Shown in pieces: positions 24,701-35,654 of a DNA stretch of 64,000 nucleotides (within the stretch, counting starts at the first letter, position 1; every line of letters starts with the position of its first letter). Source of the stretch: Lineus longissimus (Eukaryota > Nemertea > Pilidiophora > Heteronemertea > Lineidae); assembly GCF_910592395.1 (NCBI RefSeq), contig NC_088316.1:6016001-6080000 (forward strand). Reading direction: 5' to 3'. Under the pieces are notes generated by a model. It was not told the DNA's origin, searched no databases, and saw only the letters and a list, made by a program, of their open reading frames with translations. The position numbers and the translations under genes are program-made.

Positions 24701-25304
24701 GCCTTAAACTAACATCTAGCCTGTATGACCCCTTGGGTTATGTGTCCCCCACACATATCACTGCAAAAATGTTTCTCCAGAAACTGTGGTCACATCAGCT
24801 ATATTGTGACGAGCCATTGCATTGCCCGCTGATCTTCGTGAACAATGGATCGCTTTACGCCAAGAGCTATCGATTGTCAGGAACACTTGCGTCATCACAC
24901 CATATTTCAACTCCATGCCAAGTGACGCATCATATGAGCTACACGTGTTCTGTGATGCCAGCGCCAAAGCGTATGGTGGGGTGGTCTACCTACGCCAAAT
25001 TCACACTAACACTGTATCTCTCGTCATCTCCAAGGCCCGGGTGACCCCTGTCAAACAACTGCTGACAATACCACGCGCCGAGCTGATGGGAGCCTTACTT
25101 GGCACGCGCCTGATTAACTTTGCTTACAACAGCCTGAAAGGTCCGATGCAAATTCAGAAATGCGTACTTTGGTCAGACAGCCAAATCGTTTTGCACTGGT
25201 TAGCAAGTGATAAGAGACTTCCTTGTTTCGTTCAGAACAGAGTCACCGAGATCAAGAGTTTCAGTATCATAAACGAGTTCAATTACTGTAATACGCATGA
25301 GTAG
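21758..25304 (+). pseudogene. BEL/Pao retrotransposon gag-pol, broken and truncated
   Basis: Gag starts at the ATG at 21758, with a lysine-rich coiled region and a DUF1759-type body. Zinc knuckles follow (CVFCKQSHRSLDC; CWNCLGPHQVRNC). The protease has LLFDDGSQKSF at about 23195. Reverse transcriptase spans about 23990-24800 with ISADIEKAF and YVDNL. RNase H has FCDASAKAYGGVVY and DSQIVLHWL. The frame is interrupted by a TGA at 22214-22216 and by shifts near 22465, 22900, 24330 and 25000. The coding sequence stops at 25304, soon after RNase H. The integrase, envelope-like region and 3' LTR are absent. An inactive relic. Confidence 0.85.
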
Positions 25305-25308
25305 ATAA

Positions 25309-25413
25309 CCATGCACTATAGATCCCATCAGGGGGTCCCCCCATGTTTACAAACAAGTTTGTTTGTAAACATACCTGGGGGGGGGGACCCCTGATGGGAT
25401 CCATAGTGCATGG
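25309..25413. repeat. 105-bp near-perfect palindrome (hairpin element)
   Basis: CCATGCACTATAGATCCCAT at the left is mirrored by ATGGGATCCATAGTGCATGG at the right, with TTTACAAACAAG/TTTGTTTGTAAA at the centre. A third part-copy, ACTATAGTGCATGG, lies at 25428-25441. It abuts the truncated end of the BEL coding region. Confidence 0.75.
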
Positions 25414-25533
25414 CAACCCTGATTAGAACTATAGTGCATGGAAATTTATGCTGACGTCACTATTTGTTTTGGTCACGTGATCAAAGTGGGTAACAACTTT
25501 ATTCGTAAAAAAGACATGTAAATTAGTGATCCT

Positions 25534-25554
25534 GGGGGGGGGGGGGGGGGGGGG
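25534..25554. repeat. G homopolymer (about 21 G)
   Basis: An unbroken G run just outside LINE copy A. Its true length is likely uncertain in assembly. Confidence 0.8.
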
Positions 25555-26105
25555 TGAGAGAACCTATACACATACTAACGTGTGTATAGAGTGAATGTAT
25601 AGGGAGAGAGAGAGGATATTAACAGATCAGTATGTAGTACTATTTGGACTGTCTTGTGCAGTCAGTACATTCTCCTCATTTCTGTTTGGGTTAGTTAGGA
25701 GGGTTAAAGAAAGTTGTTAGGTAAAAAAAACAAAGATTTTGTTAACCAAACGAGAAGTTGGTACATTTCATATACATAGTTAGACAATTAGATAATTACT
25801 TTATGACCTCTACTGATAAATACAGCCCTATCCAAGCACTCCTGAACTATTATAATGCAAGGTACGTACATTTAGGCTGCGGCACCTCTCCAGGGAGTGG
25901 TTTTGCATGGAGTGAATAACAATTGGTTCGCTTTTGTTGATATTGATTTTGAGGTCTAGATATTAAAAAGTCTATTAAAAGCGGTTAGAAAAAGACATTG
26001 TCTGCTAAAAAAAAAGACGTTACGTAATTAAGTGTTAGAGGGAATTTTCTGAAACAAAAGTGATAAAATCTAAAATGGTAGATTGTAAAACCCAGATGTG
26101 AAAAA

Positions 26106-29100
26106 TTAGAAGTTCCAGATCAATTCTTCTGCATCATTGATGGTGCAGAAAGCGCCATTCCTGCACCACATATTGTCAAATACCGTGATTTCATCCTCTT
26201 GTTTGTAATAGAGGTAGTCTATGTTGATACGGTATTTTAGAAATGATCTAAATATCTCTAGCGGATCGGTGGCTCCTTCACCAAAGATTTTATGCACAAG
26301 TGCCTTGTAGGCTGCTGCTTGGGCGGTGACAAAAATGTAATTGATGTACCTGTTTGCGAGAGAGGTGAGGGGTAATAACGATATATAGTCTTTTATCGAG
26401 AAAGAGTATTCGTTGTTGACTTTCAGCACTAAGCTTGCTACGCATTGAGCTAGAGGGGTAAGATGATGACATTGTACAAAGGAATGTAGTAGGTCGTCGT
26501 GACTCCCACAAAACAGACAATGGGGGTTGTTTACAAAACCTGCGTTATATCTGAACAAACCAGTGGGCATTGCACCATGTAGAAGTCTAAAATGAATAAA
26601 CGCGTGGTCGTCCTTGATAGGCTTTGAAAACGTAGAGGTGAAGATGGGAGCAACATCAGACACGGCCAAAAAATCATCCCACCTGTGACCAGGCCTTCTG
26701 AAATACTTCTCCTGATAGGCATTCAGACAGAGGACATTATATGCCTGCTTGACTGTTATGGAGGCGAAGGGGAGGTTGTCCCCGTTTAGGGAGACATCAT
26801 CACCCTTCTCATGAATCCTTGGAACTGCAACCAGAACATCCCTTAGCTGAGGCTTATCAAAGGAGCTAACATTTGAAGTTGGAGATGCGAGAAAATCTAC
26901 CCATTTCCTAGGAAGGGACTCAACTAGGGCCTTTAGCTCCTTTGAAAGGAGTCGTTTGGAGTTGTCAGGTACAGCTCGATGAATTTCATCAATATTCCTG
27001 AAGGACAGATCCGACTGGAGAAGATGTCTAAGTAAAGTTACACCAGCCTTGGCTAAGAGCGAGTTTACTGGAGAGAAGTTAGGGAGAATATCCGGGTTAA
27101 AGAAGACTGGTTCGGAGATAATTTGTTCGAGGGTTAGAGTGTCAGGTTCACGAATTATGGAGATCTGGGAGATGGTACGAATTGACTCCGAATAGAACCT
27201 TGGGAGAGTGCGGATGATCTCGTTTGGAAAACGAGCAACTAGAAATTCCTGGGTATAGTTGAGGCCTAGAAGGCTCTTGAGGTAGTAGAGAGCAACAGCG
27301 TAGCAGGGATGACCCCTTTCCCCGTAAAGGACGTCTCTGAGGAACCGTAGTCGGAAAGCTCTGATTTTGCATTTGACATTGCCAAGCGCAAGGCCACCAT
27401 CGGAAACTGGTAAAGACAAAATTTCCGAAGGTATCCAGTGTTTGTTGTTGGTCCAGAAAAAATCTAACATGAGTCGCTGAACATCAGCCACCAATGTAGC
27501 CGGGGGTGTAATGACTTGAAGCTTGTATACAAGTGTCGACAGAACAAGACTGTTAATAAGCAACACCTTGCCTCTTTCAGACAAGCAGTTAAGGACAGGC
27601 GTCCATGCCCCAAATTTCACCTTGACCTTCTCCATGGTGTTATCCCAGTTTTGTTTTTCAAACAACGTTTCGTTGCCAAGAAAGATTCCGAGACTTCTCA
27701 CGCCCTTGTTGTTCCACAACAACCCGAGTGGTCGATCAGGTCTATTCCGCCACGCACCGGACCATAGACCTGTGGATTTTGTATAGTTGACCTTGGACGA
27801 ACTGGCCCTCTCATTAGTGCTGATGCAGTTTTTTAAAGCCACGAACCCTGGATTGGATGTAATAAAGACATTTAAGTCATCAGCATACGCACTCTGTTTA
27901 GTAGGTGGTAAATCCGTATCTGGAAAAGACAACCCTTGTATATCAGGATTCATCCGAATGTTATTGAGAAGAGGCTCAATTGCAATAGCATAGAGCGACC
28001 CCGACAATGGACAACCTTGTCGAATTCCACGAGTGAATCCAAAAGGAGCACCAAGAGATCGATTGATTTTCAAAATACACTCAGCATCAACGTATAGAAG
28101 TTTGATACAGGATATGTAGAACTCTCCGAAACCAAGAGTCCAGAGGACACGAAAGAGCCAATCATGATCAATCCGATCAAACGCTTTTTCCTGGTCAATG
28201 GAAACAACTGCAAGATCTAGGTTGTTCTTGTTGTAGTAGAAAAGCGTATCTCGTAGAAGCGATATGTTATTGAGAATTGACCTATTTGGAACCGTATACG
28301 ACTGGTCAGGGTGAATGACCTCCGGTAGGCAGTGTTTTAAACGGTTTGATAAGGTCTTTGTGAAGATTTTATAATCACAACACAGAAGTGATACAGGACG
28401 CCAATTTTTTAGGCAACTGAGGTCCCCTTTCTTAGGCAAAAGTGTAACAACTGAGCGTCTACACGATATAGGTAGCTCGCTTTTTGCGACAGCATAGGTG
28501 AAAACATCTAGTAAGTCAGGACCTAGTATGCTCCAAAACGTTTTATAAAACTCAAAAGGTAGACCGTCTATACCTGGGGATTTATTACTCGAGCTGGTTG
28601 ACAAAGCTTCCGTGAGATCATCGAGCGTTAAGGGACTATCACAAGAGTTCCTGAGGTCTTCGGATAGTGTTGGTAGATCACGAAGCAAATGATCCTGAAC
28701 ATCGGAATCAGTTGGCTCCTTTGCGAAGAGATTGGAGTAGAAATCTTTTGCCATATCCCGTATGTCGTTGGGGTCAGTGACCACTTCCCCAGATTCCTTC
28801 CTCAGGTTAGAAATTGTCCTGTTTATGCCCTTCTTCTTTTCAAAGCTAAAGAAATAAGACGTTGACGCGTTAAAATGATGCAAGAACTGGAAACGTGACC
28901 GGACACATGCTCCGCGAATTTTCCTTTCCTTCAAAGTCTGAAGTAGCTGCTTTTTCTCCTCAAGCTCAGCTGTATCGGCCAAGTCAAGTGGCTTGGGAAG
29001 CAAGTCCAACCTATGAATCCCTTGATTTAGTTTGTTCTCCTCAGCAGCGGCTATTCTGTTCTTCCTTATGGAATGTTGCTTAGAGATCAACCTGAGCCGA

Positions 29101-29171
29101 TTCTTTCCAATCTCCCACCAAAGAGAGAGAGAGAGTCTTACTGGGTTTTGCAGGCTTGCCAAGATGTCCAA
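26106..29171 (-). pseudogene. LINE copy A ORF2, 3' part: reverse transcriptase and C-terminal zinc motif
   Basis: Open for 1021 codons. Contains RT blocks RGIRQGCPLSGSLYAIAIEP and SAYADDLNVF, and near the C-terminus CLFCGSHDDLLHSFVQC, a C-x2-C-x7-H-x4-C motif typical of L1/Tx1 ORF2 proteins. It is separated from the endonuclease part (29138-30010) by two extra bases: copy A has one more GA unit than copies B and C in the internal run at about 29122-29136. Near identity to copy C implies a recent insertion. Confidence 0.85.
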
Positions 29172-30010
29172 AAATCACGAACTTCCTTGCCATATGCAGT
29201 CTCAGAGAGGATATCAGTGTTCAGACACCAGTGTGGTGAAGGAATTGACGTTTTGTTTGGTAACTGGATAAGAAGTTTTACCGGTGAGTGATCAGACCTG
29301 AAAGCTTTCAGGGTCTCCACTTGAGAAACGTGATTTGCAATGTAGTCTGAAACATAGAAACGATCAAGCCTCGCTGCGGAATTCCTTAGGTTCGTGCGAC
29401 AGGACCATGTGAATTCAATCTTATCTGGATTTTTAGAACGCCAAATGTCAATTAGCTCATGCTTATCGATGACGTCTCTCAAAGCATGACTCGAAGCAAC
29501 GTTGGTTTCCTTGCCGCTCAGTCGGTCAAAACTAGGCGTAAGGGTACAGTTATAATCACCACCCACAATGAAAGGATCATCGTTGTCTATGGAAGCGAGA
29601 TATTCACCAATTGTTTTATAAAACGCTATACGATCAGCCCCATTGTTGGGCGCGTAAACATTTAGGAAGTTGAGACCGTGTCCTTTGAAGGTACCGTGGA
29701 TATGAATGCACCTACTAGCTACGGGATAATTGACCGAAACATCATACCCTAGCATTCTGGAAGAGAAGAGAATGGCTACTCCTCTAGCATTTATGGTTCC
29801 GTGAGAAAAATGAATAGTGCCACCCCAAGCAACGTTCCAAAATGCCTCATCTGCTGAGGAAGCGTGCGTTTCTTGTAAGAAGTAAACATCCGATTTGAGC
29901 AATTTTAAGAAGCTAAGGGTTTCTGCACGTTTTAATGAATCGTGGCAACCATTAACATTAGCCGAAATAACGGACAGAGACATAATCAAGACAACAACCA
30001 AACAAGCCAT
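29138..30010 (-). pseudogene. LINE copy A ORF2, 5' part: APE-type endonuclease
   Basis: An apurinic-type endonuclease that nicks target DNA to prime reverse transcription. Residues about 15-250 carry ISANVNG, LQETHAS, GGDYNC and RSDHSP, the expected catalytic blocks. Reads off frame after about 285 residues, at the GA run. Confidence 0.85.
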
Positions 30011-30036
30011 TGGAAGATACGTATGTAGATAGAAAG

Positions 30037-31758
30037 TTAGGATTTATTCAGATGGTCGACAAGTCTTGTTATCTTCCTTTGGTCCCCCAACGAAAGTTTG
30101 TTTGTACTTCTGTAGTTGCGAAGACTTCTCTGCAGCTTCCCGACATCATTAGTAAACTCTTTAGCCTTTAGCAGGGGCTTTGGAGAACCTTTAACGTATT
30201 TTATAAACTCGATGACCCTCCTGTTCGAGAAGAGATCTCCTGATTCGTTTGCCTTTATGATTGCAAATGGGTCAGACTGTACATCTGAAGCTTGAGACAG
30301 GTTGTCGAATGAGACGGATATCTGGGACATTGTGTCAAAGGAGCGATCCAGATCCATAGCTGATCCATCCTCCGCATCATCATTCCCAAGCTCCGCAATG
30401 GGTTCATCAGGAGGTTGTGCGTTTGTTGCAGATAAAGTTTTTTCAATACGTGGGACCTTGCGCGAGGCCGAGTCACTATTGTGCGGTGACGTTGATGGGG
30501 TAGGCGACAAAGACCTAGCACGCGACTTTCTAGTTGCTGGCTTGGATGGAAGGCACGCTTGATGACTGTCGTTCTTTGTCGGAACTGAATCACTCTCAGC
30601 AGCATTTCCAGATACGTAAGGGGCCGTTAGAGAGAAGTTCAAGCCATCGAGATTGAACGGCAAGCCCGTATCCACAGGAGTATCGACTGAGGGCGTGTCA
30701 ACTGGTTGATGGGGCTGTGCATTGCCAACAAGAGGGTTGAAACTGTCTATTTGAGAGGTTTCCATAGGATCTTGCAGAGAATCCGTATTCAAACCTAGGC
30801 GTGGTTGAGTGTCATCTTGAGAGGAATCTAGATTTTGACGGTCAGTGCTGGCCTTTGGGTCCACAACAACACTCCTGATTGATTTTGAAACATAGTCTCC
30901 AACGTACTCCTGCGCTGCAGGTCCTGCGACAGTGGGAATGGCTGGGGTGCTTGTTTTTGGATCATTTGTCGAAGCCAACAAAGCGGCTTGTGCTTTTCCT
31001 GCGACAGGAGGAGCCACAGTAGTTGAATTTGCTTTTGAACGACAACGACGCGTAGGATGGCCGATTTTCTTACACATATCGCACCGTAGATTGTTATCTG
31101 TTGACAAGTAGACCTTGACCAGGTCAGGACCAGACGGAACCATCAGAGTATACGGCAGCTCTGCCCCGGGATCGAGACTTATCCTAGTTTGTCTACGAAA
31201 AGACTTGATGTGACTTAGGCCCTTTTGCCTGGTACCAAGAGGGATGTAACGGATGTTATTGGTTACTGTTCCGAATTGACGAAGCTGCATTATTATGGCA
31301 TCGTTGGGCAGAAAGGGTGGTACCCCGGAAATAATGAGGTTGGTAGTCGGCTTTCCAACCGGATGAACGTCTAAGAAGTGTCCATTCACAGTCAACCCAT
31401 GAGCAGTAACAATATTCGCAAAAGTCATAGACGTGAAGAAAACCTTCGCTTTTCTCTCACATTTAGAAGCAGCGACAATATTCTCTGCTCCGACAATTTT
31501 AGCTATTGGGAGTAAGTAATCGTCCAAGGTAGCGTCATCAATAAACCTGCATTGTATTCCGTGTTCTCGGCTCATACCCCAGAAAAGGTCCTCTTTTATC
31601 AATTGACTCATTGGATTATTCAATACCTCTGCAAATAATTTGCTGCTATTGATTGGTGATCTAGGCCCGTCTGCACTACCAGTGCCTGACGTTTGTGTAG
31701 GCCTATTGCATGGTGTAGTGTATGCCTTGCTAGGCCCAGGAACCTGAGAATCCTGCAT
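30037..31758 (-). CDS. LINE copy A ORF1 protein (573 residues, RNA-binding)
   Basis: ORF1 proteins of L1/Tx1-type LINEs bind the element RNA. From the ATG at 31758 (MQDSQVPGPSKAY) residues about 137-210 look RRM-like (TNLIISGVPPFLPNDAI), a CCHC knuckle CDMCKKIGHPTRRC follows at 226-239, and the C-terminal half is rich in Ser/Thr/Pro/Asp. The frame is open 14 codons further upstream, but that stretch is not conserved in copy C, so I chose the shared ATG. ORF1 ends 26 bp before ORF2. Confidence 0.8.
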   Translation of the reverse strand: MQDSQVPGPSKAYTTPCNRPTQTSGTGSADGPRSPINSSKLFAEVLNNPMSQLIKEDLFWGMSREHGIQCRFIDDATLDDYLLPIAKIVGAENIVAASKCERKAKVFFTSMTFANIVTAHGLTVNGHFLDVHPVGKPTTNLIISGVPPFLPNDAIIMQLRQFGTVTNNIRYIPLGTRQKGLSHIKSFRRQTRISLDPGAELPYTLMVPSGPDLVKVYLSTDNNLRCDMCKKIGHPTRRCRSKANSTTVAPPVAGKAQAALLASTNDPKTSTPAIPTVAGPAAQEYVGDYVSKSIRSVVVDPKASTDRQNLDSSQDDTQPRLGLNTDSLQDPMETSQIDSFNPLVGNAQPHQPVDTPSVDTPVDTGLPFNLDGLNFSLTAPYVSGNAAESDSVPTKNDSHQACLPSKPATRKSRARSLSPTPSTSPHNSDSASRKVPRIEKTLSATNAQPPDEPIAELGNDDAEDGSAMDLDRSFDTMSQISVSFDNLSQASDVQSDPFAIIKANESGDLFSNRRVIEFIKYVKGSPKPLLKAKEFTNDVGKLQRSLRNYRSTNKLSLGDQRKITRLVDHLNKS

Positions 31759-32217
31759 GATTTTGAAAACCAAAGTTCCCCAAAAGCCCACAAAGGCCAC
31801 AAAAAGTGACCAAAACTTACCAGCCAGAAGCTAGCCTGAATATTAACGAACACAAAGAACCAAAAAGCGAAAAGAAACGTGAAACCTAAATAAGCGAAAA
31901 CTGTGAAAGTATCGGAGACCGACATGAAACGTGACCTCCCCCTACGAGAGAGAGAGAGAGAGAGAGGATATTAACAGATCAGTATGTAGTACTATTTGGA
32001 CTGTCTTGTGCAGTCAGTACATTCTCCTCATTTCTGTTTGGGTTAGTTAGGAGGGTTAAAGAAAGTTGTTAGGTAAAAAAAAGCAAAGATTTTGTTAACC
32101 AAACGAGAAGTTGGTACATTTCATATACATAGTTAGACAATTAGATAATGACTTTATGACCTCTACTGATAAATACAGCCCTATCCAAGCACTCCTGAAC
32201 TAATATAATGCAAGGTA

Positions 32218-33183
32218 CAGTCCTTCAAAAAAGTAAATGGACACACAAAAATCAAATATTCTTGAAAACGACTGGTGATAAATCGATGCGGTTTGCTGCA
32301 TTTGATAGGGCATTTAGTTGTGCATCATGATATCTACCACTTGGAAATTTGCTATTTTACCTATAAGTCAATTTTTTCGATTTATGAAAGGTCCCAAAAT
32401 CAACTTTTTTATCACGCATTTTTTGGGGGCAAATTTTATATTGACTGGAAGCTTCTGTTGAGTTATGAGTGAATATCTAAGAAATTCCACAGTTTTCACT
32501 TGAATCTGCAACTTATTAACCCATTTGTGCAAAAGGGTTTTGTTACCCGGTCTTCTACTGCGGAGATGCCCCCTTGATATTATTCACCTGGCCCAGACAA
32601 CCGGAATCATGTCACCATTTCAATGGCCTTGTTTAATATGCCTATGAATAGCTCTCCCAGGCCTGGATTTGGCAGCTGGACAATGGGTTCACCAATATTA
32701 CTTTACCCTCGCGTTTACAATACATCAATGTTAACAACATTTCCACCCCCATTCAAAACCTCAGCCAATAAGGAATTAACACTCGGGCTGCATGTTGAAA
32801 CTGACATAATTGGCTATGGTCGACTTCTCCAAAGTAATTCCAAAGTCAATAAACAAGGTGCAAAATTTTGACATAAAATGCTGTTTTCCCACCAATTAAC
32901 ACAAGATATTTTCATCACCTTGATGGGGACGTGGGTTTTTCATCATGGTGATTCATCCTATCAAGAAAAAGTACGAAAAAAATCGGAAACGAGAAAGTTG
33001 ATTTTGGGGCCTTTTGTAAATCAATAAAAGTCGGTATTAGATGAAATGGCTAATTTTTATGTGGTAGATACCATGATGCACAACTAAATGTCCTATCAAA
33101 TGCAGCAAACCGAATCGATTTATCACCAGCCGTTTTCAAGAAAATTTGATTTTTGTGTGTCCATTTACTTTTTTGAAGGACTG
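32218..33183. mobile_element. 966-bp Tc1/mariner-like MITE with about 200-bp inverted repeats and TA duplication
   Basis: Starts CAGTCCTTCAAAAAAGTAAA and ends with the reverse complement. The inverted match continues, with scattered changes, for roughly 200 bp. TA flanks both ends (32216-32217 and 33184-33185), and copies A and C carry the uninterrupted GGTACGTACATT site. No transposase is coded. Confidence 0.85.
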
Positions 33184-33425
33184 TACGTACATTTAGGCTG
33201 CGGCACCTCTCCAGGGAGTGGTTTTGCATGGAGTGAATAACAATTGGTTGGCTTTTGTTGATATTGATTTTGAGGTCTAGATATTGAAAAGTCTATTAAA
33301 AGCGGTTAGAAAAAGACATTGTCTGCTAAAAAAAAGACGTTACGTAATTAAGTGTTAGAGGGAATTTTCTGAAACAAAAGTGATAAAATCTAAAATGGTA
33401 GATTGTAAAACCCAGATGTGAAAAA

Positions 33426-35654
33426 TTAGAAGTTCCAGATCAGTTCTTCTGCATCATTGATGGTGCAGAAAGTGCCATTCCTGCACCACATATTGTCAAA
33501 TACCATGATTTCATCCTCTAGTTTGTAATAGAGGTAGTCTATGTTGATACGGTATTCTAGAAATGATCTAAATATCTCTAGCGGATCGGTGGCTCCTTCA
33601 CCAAAGATTTTATGCACAAGTGCCTTGTAGGCTACTGCTTGGGCGGTGACAAAAATGTAATTGATGTACCTGTTTGCGAGAGAGGTGAGGGGTAATAACG
33701 ATACATAGTCTTTTATCGAGAAAGAGTATTCGTTGTTGACTTTCAGCACTAAGCTTGCTACGCATTGAGCTAGAGTGGTAAGATGATGACATTGTACAAA
33801 GGAATGTAGTAGGTCGTCGTGACTCCCACAAAACAGTCAATGGGGGTTGTTTACAAAACCTGCGTTATATCTGAACAAACCAGTGGGCATTGCACCATGT
33901 AGAAGTCTAAAATGAATAAACGCGTGGTCGTCCTTGATAGGCTTTGAAAACGTAGAGGTGAAGATGGGAGCAACATCAGACCCGGCCAAAAAATCATCCC
34001 ACCTGTGACCAGGCCTTCTGAAATACTTCTCCTGATAGGCATTCAGACAGAGGACATTATATGCCTGCTTGACTGTTATGGAGGCGAAGGGGAGGTTGTC
34101 CCCGTTTAGGGAGACATCATCACCCTTCTCATGAATCCTTGGAACTGCAACCAGAACATCCCTTAGCTGAGGCTTATCAAAGGAGCTAACATTTGAAGTT
34201 GGAGATGCGAGAAAATCTACCCATTTCCTAGGAAGGGACTCAACTAGGGCCTTTAGCTCCTTTGAAAGGAGTCGTTTGGAGTTGTCAGGTACAGCTCGAT
34301 GAATTTCATCAATATTCCTGAAGGACAGATCCGACTGGAGAAGATGTCTAAGTAAAGATACACCAGCCTTGGCTAAGAGCGAGTTTACTGGAGAGAAGTT
34401 AGGGAGAATATCCGGGTTAAAGAAGACTGGTTCGGAGATAATTTGTTCGAGGGTTAGAGTGTCAGGTTTCCGAATTATGGAGATCTGGGAGATGGTACGA
34501 ATTGACTCCGAACAGAACCTTGGGAGAGTGCGGATGATCTCGTTTGGAAAACGAGCAACTAGAAATTCCTGGGTATAGTTGAGGCCTAGAAGGCTCTTGA
34601 GGTAGTAGAGAGCAACAGCGTAGCAGGGATGACCCCTTTCCCCGTAAAGGACGTCTCTGAGGAACCGTAGACGGAAAGCTCTGATTTTGCATTTGACATT
34701 GCCAAGCGCAAGGCCACCATCGGAAACTGGTAAAGACAAAATTTCCGAAGGTATCCAGCGTTTGTTGTTGGTCCAGAAAAAATCTAGCATGAGTCGCTGA
34801 ACATCAGCCACCAATGTAGCCGGGGGTGTAATGACTTGAAGCTTGTATACAAGTGTCGACAGAACAAGACTGTTAATAAGCAACACCTTGCCTCTTTCAG
34901 ACAAGCAGTTAAGGACAGGCGTCCATGCCCCAAATTTCACCTTGACCTTCTCCATGGTGTTATCCCAGTTTTGTTTTTCAAACAACGTTTCGTTGCCAAG
35001 AAAGATTCCGAGACTTCTTACACCCTTGTTGTTCCACAACAACCCGAGTGGTCGATCAGGTCTATTCCGCCACGCACCGGACCATAGACCTGTGGATTTT
35101 GTATAGTTGACCTTGGACGAACTGGCCCTCTCATTAGTGCTGATGCAGTTTTTTAAAGCCACGAACCCTGGATTGGATGTAATAAAGACATTTAAGTCAT
35201 CAGCATACGCACTCTGTTTAGTAGGTGGTAAATCCGTATCTGGAAAAGACAACCCTTGTATATCAGGATTCATCCGAATGTTATTGAGAAGAGGCTCAAT
35301 TGCAATAGCATAGAGCGACCCCGACAATGGACAACCTTGTCGAATTCCACGAGTGAATCCAAAAGGAGCACCAAGAGATCGATTGATTTTCAAAATACAC
35401 TCAGCATCAACGTATAGAAGTTTGATACAGGATATGTAGAACTCTCCGAAACCAAGAGTCCGGAGGACACGAAAGAGCCAATCATGATCAATCTGATCAA
35501 ACGCTTTTTCCTGGTCAATGGAAACAACTGCAAGATCTAGGTTGTTCTTGTTGTAGTAGAAAAGCGTATCTCGTAGAAGCGATATGTTATTGAGAATTGA
35601 CCTATTTGGAACCGTATACGACTTATGTTGCCATTCTTCTTCCGATACGATCAC
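33426..35654 (-). pseudogene. LINE copy B ORF2, C-terminal part
   Basis: RT blocks (RQGCPLSGSLYAIA, YADDL) are present. A nonsense TGA at 33838-33840 (TGT in copies A and C) falls at the Cys of the C-terminal zinc motif. The last 107 codons stay open after it (33426-33749). The upstream edge of this entry includes about 31 bases of the inserted element; LINE sequence ends at 35623. Confidence 0.8.

Larger units (their letters stand above)
25615..31945 (-). mobile_element. LINE copy A (full length, ORF2 frame-broken)
   Basis: About 6.33 kb, with the same termini as copies B and C. ORF1 is open. ORF2 is open except for one frame break in an internal GA run near 29122-29136. The 3' UTR is about 490 bp (25615-26105). 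Confidence 0.85.

Noticed and set aside
25534-25554. G21 run as a possible G-quadruplex regulator
   Set aside because: No gene nearby to regulate; probably a simple repeat of uncertain length.
30302-30562. Plus-strand ORF repeated in all three LINE copies (also 41165 and 47503)
   Set aside because: Antisense shadow of ORF1; repeated only because the LINE is repeated.
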